Notes under the pieces: model-generated | The model's input: only the letters and a program-made list of their open reading frames with translations | Database searches by the model: none | Told to the model about the DNA's origin: nothing | Part shown: in pieces, positions 1 through 5,888 of the stretch | Layout: every line of letters begins with the position of its first letter | Numbering within the stretch: position 1 is the first letter of the stretch | NCBI GenBank assembly: GCA_030041455.1 | Contig: JASHNV010000132.1 | Coordinates: 1 to 34,749, forward strand | Direction: 5' to 3' | DNA length: 34,749 nt | Origin: Spirochaetia bacterium | Lineage (GTDB): Bacteria; Spirochaetota; Spirochaetia; DAHUYW01 | Translations under genes and position numbers: made by a program

Positions 1-187
1 CGGTGAGATTCCCACGATGGTACACACCCGCCTTGATGACGAGCACATCGAGATCGCTATTCGCGGTCAACTCCCCGCGCGCGGCCGAGCCGAAAAGCAC
101 GATTCGGTCAGGGCGAGCGGCCTGAACAATCCGGCGCACAAGATCGTCGAGGAGGGTCGTCTCCGCTGCTTTTGCGGCGTCGGTCAT
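1..187 (-). CDS. Nucleotidyltransferase-domain protein (MNT type), C-terminus beyond window
   Basis: Minimal nucleotidyltransferase, reading leftward and cut by the window edge after about 62 residues. The start ATG at 187 overlaps the TGA of the DUF3883 fragment upstream (ATGA). Residues about 33-50 contain the family signature GSAARGELTANSDLDVLVI: the GS motif that holds the nucleotide phosphates, followed by the metal-binding DxD. Such proteins usually pair with a HEPN-domain protein as a toxin-antitoxin pair (the MNT partner can AMPylate the HEPN toxin) and often sit near helicase or defence genes. The partner, if any, lies left of position 1. The visible part has no lesion; whether the gene is complete cannot be seen. 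Confidence 0.85.
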   Translation of the reverse strand, partial: MTDAAKAAETTLLDDLVRRIVQAARPDRIVLFGSAARGELTANSDLDVLVIKAGVYHRGNLT

Positions 188-558
188 AACGCGCCTCTAG
201 GAGCAGGTTCTCCTGCCTGATAATCGGGTTCGCTCTCGTGGACCTGCATGGGTTTGGTCATTGCATCGACTGACAGATAGTAGTGTGCCACCTTCGTTAC
301 CTCATACCAATCGAACTTGGCAGGATCGCGGACCAGCTCCTGAAGCGTAGGGAACGAATCACAGGTTGTCACGATGTAGAGCCAGTAGCAGTCTCAGCGG
401 TCTTCCGCCACCCTTCGCTCATTCGGTGTGAGCACGATCGTGCCGGCAGCTGCGCCGATGCCCTTCACTTCAATGAGGCGGAGCTCTCTAGAGCGGAGGT
501 GAAGGCTCGTGACATCGTAGCCTAGGTTCTCCGCCGAAACCTCGTACGCTTTTCTTCC
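184..558 (-). pseudogene. DUF3883 C-terminal fragment with in-frame stop
   Basis: Read leftward from 558, one frame gives AYEVSAENLGYDV, then RLIEVKGIGAAAG and IVLTPNERRVAEDR, a TGA at 394-396, and in the same frame DCYWLYIVTTCDSFPTL and YYLSVDA. This is the DUF3883 pattern (EVKG, LTPNE, YWLYVV), a nuclease-like C-terminal domain of large helicase or ATPase proteins, many of them in restriction or defence loci. Upstream of 558 the frame closes at a TAA (561-559) and similarity ends, so the helicase part is absent. The in-frame stop plus the missing N-terminus mark it as a decayed remnant. Its end overlaps the start of the nucleotidyltransferase, suggesting the two were once one operon. Confidence 0.75.
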
Positions 559-567
559 TTAGGATTC

Positions 568-802
568 TACACCTCGTACTGCGCTGTCGCCTTGACCTTC
601 CGCAGCTTCGCGTTCTCCGCCGCCAGCTCGCCCACCGTCGGCTCCCCGGGATCCCCGGCTATCCGCTGCCCCTTCGCCGCGCTCACCCAGTTCGCGATGC
701 TCCCCGTCGGGATCGACAACGTCGTCCCACCTCCCGATGACTGAGCCCTTGCTCCAACACCATCTTCACCACCTCGGCGCTGTACGTTCTCGTCTCTCTC
801 AT
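568..802 (-). pseudogene. IS3-family transposase OrfA remnant, frameshifted
   Basis: From an ATG at 802 the frame reads RETRTYSAE, VKMVLEQGLSHREVGRR, then needs a one-base shift near 720 to continue as LSIPTGSIANWVSAAKGQRI and GEPTVGELAAENAKLRKVK, ending at a stop at 568. This is the usual OrfA plan of IS3-type elements: an N-terminal helix-turn-helix and a C-terminal leucine-zipper-like helix. Relative to intact relatives a few residues are also missing after RTYSAE. No OrfB (DDE transposase) follows to the left; the DUF3883 fragment begins instead. No terminal inverted repeats were recognised. A dead, truncated insertion-sequence fragment. Confidence 0.72.
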
Positions 803-859
803 CGTTTCCCCTTCCGCCTCGTACTTCATCCGTCCGTACCTACCGAACTCAGTATACTC

Positions 860-1004
860 CACACGCGGGCGACGGATCTCTACAAGGCAGAGATGCCTCT
901 TTCTTACGTATGTCGCTGAGTCTCTCGGACACGTCAGCGTGAACGTCACCGCTATTTATGCGTCCGCCGATGTCGGGATGTTACGCGACGCCATGGACAA
1001 GACG
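860..1004 (+). pseudogene. Tyrosine recombinase (phage-integrase family) C-terminal remnant
   Basis: From 860 the frame reads HTRATDLYKAEMPLSYV, then after a one-base shift near 911 continues as AESLGHVSVNVTAIYASADV and MLRDAMDK. This matches the end of tyrosine recombinases: the box II HxxR region, the LGH motif and the catalytic tyrosine in the xIYxxAD segment. Only about 48 residues survive and the N-terminal and catalytic-core parts are absent. It sits back to back with the IS3 OrfA remnant and is not expressed as a working enzyme. Confidence 0.68.
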
Positions 1005-1156
1005 GATCCCGAGTCGGTCAGTGAGATCCCCGCTGGAAGAGGGAGGAAAGCCTCAAGCGCCTCCGCGGCCTTGAGAGCTGCTTCTCCGTTCCGTCCGTCG
1101 CCGCTTCCTTCGCGCGGAACGGGTCCCCGCACGCGCGTTCAGGAAGAGCACAGGTC

Positions 1157-1756
1157 TCACGGGCGGCGCATCACGCAAATCCAGGCCGGCATCGAGCCGG
1201 ACTCGCCCGGCGTAAAGACGGACTTTTCGAGCTCCAGGATCTCGAAGCGGTCCTCAAGCGCGCGGCGGAGCTCAGGCTCCTTCCAGCGGGGCGGTCCGAC
1301 GAAGCCCCTCTTGCCGCCCGGCGCCGCGACGAGGCTGTACCAGAGCCCGCCGGGCGCGAGGATCCGCGCTATTCCCGCAAGGACACGCTCCCGCTCCGCA
1401 CGACCGGTGAAGAGGTGGAACCAGCCGCGGTCGATCGCGAGGTCGAAACATCCGTCGGGAAGCTTCGACTTCGGGAAATCCTCGGGGAAGCTCCCGACGA
1501 GCCACGTGCACGAGGCGCCCTGCTCGCGGGCCTTCTCGGCCGCGATCCGGAGCGCCGCGGGCGCCGAGTCGATGCCCGTGCACGCGAAGCCGCGCCGCGA
1601 GAGCATGACGAGACTTCCGCCCGCGCCGCAGCCGAGATCGACCACCCTGCACGGGCCGACTCGGTGCCGATCGAGGACGCCCGGGAGATGGCCGTCGAAC
1701 GGCCCGGGGTCCCACGGCACGTTGTTCGTCTCGTACGCGATATTCCAAAAGCTCAT
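1157..1756 (-). CDS. Class I SAM-dependent methyltransferase
   Basis: Complete 199-residue protein with the Rossmann methyltransferase fold. Motif I is VVDLGCGAGGS (residues about 38-48), which binds S-adenosylmethionine; an acidic residue ends strand 2 (TGIDSAP) and motif IV is DLAIDRGWFHLF. The N-terminal NNVPWDPGP resembles the substrate-side segment of the thiopurine/TehB-like methyltransferases, and the length fits that group. The substrate cannot be told from sequence. It stands alone on the minus strand between the mobile-element remnants and a gene-poor stretch. ATG at 1756 is the first start compatible with the domain. Confidence 0.85.
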   Translation of the reverse strand: MSFWNIAYETNNVPWDPGPFDGHLPGVLDRHRVGPCRVVDLGCGAGGSLVMLSRRGFACTGIDSAPAALRIAAEKAREQGASCTWLVGSFPEDFPKSKLPDGCFDLAIDRGWFHLFTGRAERERVLAGIARILAPGGLWYSLVAAPGGKRGFVGPPRWKEPELRRALEDRFEILELEKSVFTPGESGSMPAWICVMRRP

Positions 1757-2333
1757 CCGTTCAAGCGCTCCTCGCGCTGAAGGCCTTTCCCCCGAGACAC
1801 GTCCCTTCGGTGTGCCGAAGCCGTCGCGGGATAGAGGCGCGGCTCAAACGCCCTCCCGACAGTGTAGCGCATGGCGACGCGTCGCGCAGTCTGGCTTCCG
1901 CGACAGTCCTCATGCCACGCGGGTCGATAGGCGGAAGGAGGAGGCGTTCGGTCCGCAGCGGGCCCGAGTACGGACGACGGTCCAGTTCACCGTGAGGATC
2001 TTCGGTCGCCGTCCGCGGAATGCGGAGCTCAGGCTTCGCTTTCTATTCGGTCCGCTCCGGATGACCGGCTCCCGATCGAGAGGATTTCGAGCTTTTTCTC
2101 CGCGATCGACGCGAGGGAGTACCCTTCGCAAACAGGCGGCGTCCCACGAGTCGTTCGGATACTGCGCTCCTGGGGACATGAGGGAGCGTGAGCCCGAGGC
2201 GGTCGCCGTCTGCGGCGTACGCAACGCGGCCTCCCTTCCTCTAGACGATGCCGCACGGTCGCATTCGCGAAATTTCGGCCTCAAGCGGCATCCGCCGTCC
2301 GCTCGTCACGGCGATCGTCCGTGCTCTCCATAT
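1757..2333. other. Gene-poor stretch, nothing recognised
   Basis: About 580 bases between the methyltransferase and the higBA promoter. Several open frames exist on both strands, as expected at this GC content, but none translates to a recognisable domain, has a convincing ribosome binding site or excludes the alternative frames. It may hold decayed genes. Confidence 0.5.
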
Positions 2334-2372
2334 ATCTGCTTGACAGATGTATCTGCAGGGTAGATACGTATC
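2334..2372 (+). promoter_or_regulatory. higBA promoter with palindromic operator candidates
   Basis: A perfect -35 box TTGACA at 2340-2345 is followed by weaker -10 candidates (TAGATA at 2361-2366, GATACG at 2363-2368). Three symmetric elements overlap it: ATCTG/CAGAT (2334-2338 with 2344-2348), CAGAT-GT-ATCTG (2344-2355) and the perfect palindrome GATACGTATC (2363-2372). The broken higB starts 5 bases later. HigA antitoxins typically repress their own operon by binding palindromes over the promoter, so these are the likely HigA sites. Inferred from position and symmetry only. Confidence 0.55.
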
Positions 2373-2376
2373 GGGG

Positions 2377-2608
2377 GTGATACGGTCATTCAAAGACCGG
2401 GAGACCGAGAGGATATGTGCCCAGTTGATATCGAAAAGGCTTCCTCCGGACATTCAGTCGCGAGCGCTCACGAAGCTTCTGCTCTTAGATTCGGCTGAAA
2501 GGAAGTAGATCCGGGGAGCTATCAATTCGCATCAACCGACAGTGGCCTCTATGCTTCCGCTTCCGAGACGGAAATGCGACCGACGTTGGTATTGAGGATT
2601 ATCACTGA
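2377..2608 (+). pseudogene. higB: HigB-type (RelE-superfamily) toxin, inactivated
   Basis: A GTG at 2377 opens a frame reading IRSFKDRETERI and KRLPPDIQSRALTKLLLLD, the normal N-terminal half of HigB/RelE-like mRNA endonucleases, but it hits TAG at 2506-2508 after 43 codons. From about 2516, in another frame, the C-terminal half follows: LSIRINRQWPLCFRFRD, then GNATDVGIEDYH and TGA at 2606-2608. The roughly 20 residues that normally join the halves (the segment ending in GQYSIRIND) are missing, so a small deletion at about 2505-2514 removed them and shifted the frame. The toxin cannot be made in full length. higA follows after 13 bases. Confidence 0.8.
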
Positions 2609-2621
2609 GAGAGGATCTGAA

Positions 2622-2942
2622 ATGAAAGTTGACAAAAAGAATCGTGATGAGCGAATACCTACGCCCACCGTTGGCGGTATCCTGACCGAGGAGTTTCTCG
2701 AGCCGTTCGGCATGACCCCCTATCGTCTTGCCAAGGAGCTCCATGTTGCCGCGAGCTCAATCCTTGATATTATTCACGATAGGCGCCGGTTAACGGTGGA
2801 CATGGCGCTTCGCTTTTCTCGCTGTTTCGGAACGAGCGAGCGATTTTGGCTGAATTTACAGAACGAGATCGACATACGTAATCGTCGTCATGAGCTTTCC
2901 CTTGATCTGAAGAGCATTCAACCGATTCACCATTCCGCATGA
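2622..2942 (+). CDS. higA: HigA-type antitoxin, XRE-family DNA-binding protein
   Basis: 106 residues, intact. After a short basic N-terminus the family segment GGILTEEFLEPFGMTPYRLA (about residues 18-37) leads into a helix-turn-helix (LAKELHVAASSILDIIHDRR) and the conserved SERFWLNLQNEIDI segment. This is the VapI/HigA antidote subfamily of XRE proteins: it binds the HigB toxin and represses the operon. The ATG at 2622 is preceded by GAGAGAGGA at 2606-2614; an upstream in-frame ATG at 2574 would lie inside the toxin gene and is unlikely. Codon use is less GC-biased than the neighbours, suggesting acquisition. With higB broken, this is an orphan antitoxin that may remain as a repressor. Confidence 0.88.
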   Translation: MKVDKKNRDERIPTPTVGGILTEEFLEPFGMTPYRLAKELHVAASSILDIIHDRRRLTVDMALRFSRCFGTSERFWLNLQNEIDIRNRRHELSLDLKSIQPIHHSA

Positions 2943-3235
2943 ACGCTCCGGAGCTGGACCGAGGGCGCCACGTCATGAAACGGAGGATAGGCGCGACGCA
3001 CGGAGAGCACGTTCCACGCTTCAGCGCACGGAGGGAGCCTATCGGAAACGTTTCTCGAAAATTTGATCTTGAAAAGGCGAGGGAGCGGTTTGACGGACCG
3101 CCACGGAGGATCCCAGACGTTTATGTCGGGTCGATCGTGCCGGCTGCAATGACCACGCTAGAAATATCACCTGAGGCGACTGCAAAAACCCCGAGCGAAT
3201 TGGCGATATACGCACGGCGGCGAGGGAATGGTTGA
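2939..3235 (+). CDS. Possible small hypothetical protein downstream of higA
   Basis: An open frame of 98 residues whose ATG overlaps the higA stop (ATGA at 2939-2942), an arrangement typical of translational coupling. The product is basic, with a segment reading RKFDLEKARERFDGPPRRI, and matches no family I recognise. No transmembrane segment or signal peptide is visible. Random open frames this long are common here, so the only positive evidence is the overlap with higA. Confidence 0.2.
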   Translation: MNAPELDRGRHVMKRRIGATHGEHVPRFSARREPIGNVSRKFDLEKARERFDGPPRRIPDVYVGSIVPAAMTTLEISPEATAKTPSELAIYARRRGNG

Positions 3236-3530
3236 GGAAACGGCTCCGCAGAGTATCTTTGATCGCGCCCTCCTTCACCGACACAGCGCTCCATCGAGGA
3301 GATGGCCACGTCGTGCCTTGCCGGGGGCCCGGTCCTTGCTTGGCCTTGACGTTTCCTCACTCGCCCGACGTGTGCTTTTCTCGATCGGCTACCCTGCAAC
3401 GGGCCCGAGCGGTCCGTACGCGGCGCGCTCCGATTTGCGGGATCAGGCGATCACGTCCATAGTTCCGGTCGGTCCCCGATCGTCTCCCGTCGCATCGTCG
3501 AAGGCGACACGACGGTCGGGAGGGGACGGC
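3236..3530. other. Intergenic stretch, no gene recognised
   Basis: No frame on either strand gives a recognisable protein. The right part contains the hairpin annotated at 3484-3522 beyond the end of the response regulator gene. Confidence 0.5.
3484..3522 (-). terminator. Hairpin downstream of the response regulator, possible terminator
   Basis: CTCCC (3484-3488) and GGGAG (3518-3522) can pair, enclosing GTCGC (3489-3493) with GCGAC (3504-3508). It lies 8 bases beyond the stop of the minus-strand regulator. There is no clear T-tract, so it may act as a 3'-end stabiliser rather than an intrinsic terminator. Confidence 0.3.
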
Positions 3531-4874
3531 TCAGTCGGCAGTCGTCCGCGAGGCGGCGATGCCGTAGTACTCGATCTTGTTGTAGAGGGTCTTGCGGCTG
3601 ATCTTCAGGATCTCCGCCGCTTCCTTCTTGTTGTAGCCGACCTTCTGGAGCGTCCTGATGATGACGCTCCGCTCGGACTCCTCGATCGGCCCCTGGACGG
3701 CCTCGGCGCGGCGGACCCCGTTGCAGCCCGGCGGGAGGTCCTCGATGCGGATCGTGTCCCCCGCGCAGACGGCGGTCGCGTAGTTGATCGCGTTCCGTAG
3801 CCCGCGGACGTTGTCGGGCCACGGGTTGCTCGAGAGGAGCTCCCGCGCGCCGGGGCTGACGGACTTCGGCGCGACGCCCTGGGCCTGGCTGAACATCGTC
3901 ACGAAGTGGTCTATGAGGAGGGGGATGTCCTCCTTCCTCTCCCGAAGGGGCGGGACGCTGAGCATCGCCGAGTTCAGGCGGTAGTAGAGATCCTCGCGGA
4001 AAAGCCCCTTCGCGACGAGCTCGGGGATCCTCCTCGACGTGGAGGCGATTACGCGCGTATCGACCCAGACCGTCTCTCCTCCGCCGATCCTCCGGACCTC
4101 GCTCCCCTTGAGCGCGCGCAGGACCCTCGCCTGGGCGCTCAAGGGCATGGAGCCGATCTCTTCGATGAGGAGCGTGCCGCCGTCGGCCTGCACGAACAGG
4201 CCGGCGGAGCGAGCGTCGACGCCGGTGAAGAGGCCCTTGTCGCGTCCGAAGAGCCTCGCGTTGAGGTGATGCTCCTCAAGCCCGCCGGGGTCGAGCTTGA
4301 GCAGGCCGTAGGCGGCGCGTCTCGACGCGTCGTGGATGAACCGCGCGAGAAGCTCCTTGCCCGTGCCCCGCTCGCCCGCGATGAGGACCGGCTGATCGCC
4401 CGAGGCGATCTTCTCGGCCCGCGCGAGGAGCTCGATCATCTTCTTGCAGGCGGCGACGATCCTCGGCCGGAGCTCCCGGATGCGCCCGCTCGCCTTGGCG
4501 GCCGCCTCAGCGAGGACCGCGAGCTTCACCGAGTTCGCGACCACGCGGGACAGCCTCCCGAAGTCCGGGGGCTTCCCCGCGCAGTCGTACGCTCCGCGGG
4601 CGACGGCGCTCCTCTCTTCGCTCTCGCCTGCGGTCAGCACGACGACCGGCACCTCCGGGTGCCGGGCGGTGATGCTCTCGAGGGGGTCCTCCGCCGCCTC
4701 GCCCCGGAGCGCCGCATCGAGCACGACCGTCCTGATGCCGCGGCTCGACAGGCACTCGATCGCCCCCTTGCCGTCGGCCGCGCGGTGCGGGCTGTAGCCG
4801 GCCTGCTCGAAGGCGCCGGCGAGGCTCCCGCCGAGCATCTCGTCGGCGCAGACGATGAGGATCCTGTCCTTCAT
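3531..4874 (-). CDS. NtrC-family response regulator with atypical AAA+ motifs
   Basis: 447 residues in the order receiver (about 1-118), AAA+ domain (about 140-375), Fis-type helix-turn-helix (about 400-440, NKKEAAEILKISRKTLYNKI). The receiver keeps the phosphorylatable D53 (VVLDAAL), T81 and K101; the acidic pair appears as CADE (D11, E12). Walker A is GERGTGKE (167-174) and the arginine finger region FREDLYYRLN (292-301) is normal. Two departures stand out: the sigma-54 contact loop GAFTGA is GLFTGV (214-219), and Walker B reads LLIEE instead of hhhDE. The usual ELFG before the loop is RLFG. It probably activates, or once activated, sigma-54 promoters in response to a histidine kinase not present here. 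It follows hisJ by 34 bases on the same strand. Confidence 0.9.
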   Translation of the reverse strand: MKDRILIVCADEMLGGSLAGAFEQAGYSPHRAADGKGAIECLSSRGIRTVVLDAALRGEAAEDPLESITARHPEVPVVVLTAGESEERSAVARGAYDCAGKPPDFGRLSRVVANSVKLAVLAEAAAKASGRIRELRPRIVAACKKMIELLARAEKIASGDQPVLIAGERGTGKELLARFIHDASRRAAYGLLKLDPGGLEEHHLNARLFGRDKGLFTGVDARSAGLFVQADGGTLLIEEIGSMPLSAQARVLRALKGSEVRRIGGGETVWVDTRVIASTSRRIPELVAKGLFREDLYYRLNSAMLSVPPLRERKEDIPLLIDHFVTMFSQAQGVAPKSVSPGARELLSSNPWPDNVRGLRNAINYATAVCAGDTIRIEDLPPGCNGVRRAEAVQGPIEESERSVIIRTLQKVGYNKKEAAEILKISRKTLYNKIEYYGIAASRTTAD

Positions 4875-4908
4875 CGGCCGCCGGCTCCGACGGTCGCGGT
4901 GCGCTCCC

Positions 4909-5748
4909 TCACAGCTCCTCCGCCCGCCACGCGCCCCCGATCAGCATCGCCTGTTTTCGGTAGCCCGCCTCGCGGAGGAGCGCCCGCGCCTCGGCGAAGT
5001 AGAAGTCGAGCTTCTCCGGCCGGTGGGCGTCGGAGTTGATCTGCACGGGAATGTCGAGCCTCAGGCACTCGGGGAGGATCCACGGGCTCGGGTAGACCGA
5101 GTCGGTGCGGCCGCGCGCGAGGCCGCCGGTGTTGACCTCGAGGATCGCCCCCGAGGCGGCGACCGTCTCGATCGTCTCGCGGAGCTCGGCGCGGTACCAG
5201 TCCTCCTCTTCGGAGAAGTACCGGGATCCCGGATTGTTCTTCTTGATGACGTCGATGTGTCCGATCACGTCGGGAGTGCTGTGGCGGGCCATCTCCCGCA
5301 CCAGCTCGTAGTATTCCCGCACCATGCTCCGGACGTCGCCTCCGAAGCCCTCCGCGAGACAGCGGGCGAACTCCTCGGCCGACCCGTCGATCGCGACGTG
5401 CTCGCCGGTGGCCGGGATGTCGATGAAGTGCACGGACCCCACGCAGTAGTCGAGCCCGTAGGAGGCGACCTCGGGGGCGCGGGGGCCCCAGACGCCGCGG
5501 AGGTAGTCGACCTCGAGGGCAAGGTAGACCTCCGGGAGCGAGCCTTCCCCCTTGAGCCGGCCGATCTCCGAGCGGTACTCCGCGAAGCTCCGCTCGCTCA
5601 AGACCCAGTCGCACGGAAAGGGCAGGGGCGAGTGGCAGGAAAAGCCGATCGCCGCGAAGCCGAGCTCGCGGGCGCGGGTGACGTATTCGCGGGGCCGGCC
5701 GGCGCCGTCGTCGAGATCGCAATGCGTGTGATAGTTCGCCGTTCCCAT
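4909..5748 (-). CDS. hisJ: Histidinol-phosphatase, PHP family (HisJ/HisK type)
   Basis: 279 residues, the usual length of PHP-type histidinol-phosphatases, which dephosphorylate L-histidinol phosphate in histidine synthesis. Metal-ligand motifs are in place: HTH at 7-9, H39 (FSCHS), E79 (LALEVDY), H107 (GSVHFID), H164 (IGHIDVI) and DAH at 240-242. ATG at 5748 has GGGGAG about 6 bases upstream. No other his gene lies nearby; the next gene in the transcript is the NtrC-like regulator. A related phosphoesterase with another substrate is possible, but the GSVHFIDI and GHIDVIKK context is typical of HisJ. Confidence 0.85.
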   Translation of the reverse strand: MGTANYHTHCDLDDGAGRPREYVTRARELGFAAIGFSCHSPLPFPCDWVLSERSFAEYRSEIGRLKGEGSLPEVYLALEVDYLRGVWGPRAPEVASYGLDYCVGSVHFIDIPATGEHVAIDGSAEEFARCLAEGFGGDVRSMVREYYELVREMARHSTPDVIGHIDVIKKNNPGSRYFSEEEDWYRAELRETIETVAASGAILEVNTGGLARGRTDSVYPSPWILPECLRLDIPVQINSDAHRPEKLDFYFAEARALLREAGYRKQAMLIGGAWRAEEL

Positions 5749-5765
5749 GCGCGCTCCCCGGGCGT

Positions 5766-5790
5766 CCGATGGCGGCGAAAGCCGCCTCGG
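5766..5790 (-). other. Hairpin at the 5' end of the hisJ transcript
   Basis: On the plus strand CCGA-T-GGCGGC-GAAA-GCCGCC-TCGG folds into a 10-bp stem with one bulged base and a 4-base loop. On the minus strand it would begin almost exactly at the transcription start predicted from the TATAAT box at 5801-5796, placing a stable hairpin at the extreme 5' end of the hisJ mRNA. Confidence 0.5.
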
Positions 5791-5795
5791 GTGTT

Positions 5796-5824
5796 ATTAT
5801 AGAGGGGAACACTCCGCGCGTCAC
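5796..5824 (-). promoter_or_regulatory. Predicted hisJ promoter
   Basis: Reading leftward: -35 GTGACG (5824-5819, four of six to TTGACA), 17-base spacer, perfect -10 TATAAT (5801-5796). The predicted start is near 5789, about 40 bases before the hisJ ATG. Confidence 0.6.
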
Positions 5825-5853
5825 CGCCAGGGGCGCACGGGAAACCGCCGCAC

Positions 5854-5882
5854 TTGATACGGCATGGCGGGCGCGGTATAAA
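5854..5882 (+). promoter_or_regulatory. Predicted argJ promoter giving a leaderless mRNA
   Basis: TTGATA (5854-5859), 17-base spacer, TATAAA (5877-5882). The argJ ATG lies 6 bases after the -10 box, so the expected transcription start coincides with the start codon. Confidence 0.6.
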
Positions 5883-5888
5883 GGACCG

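Noticed and set aside
184-372. Small HEPN-type partner for the nucleotidyltransferase
   Set aside because: The ORF in the expected place is the tail of DUF3883, lacks the HEPN RxxxxH motif and continues in frame upstream past a stop codon.
1910-2284. 124-codon minus-strand frame and its neighbours in the 1757-2333 gap
   Set aside because: No recognisable motif, no ribosome binding site, and competing frames of equal length in the same bases.
939-2363. 474-codon open frame on the plus strand
   Set aside because: It starts inside the recombinase remnant and runs antisense to the methyltransferase; the product is Arg/Ser/Pro-rich without domains, typical of chance frames in GC-rich DNA.
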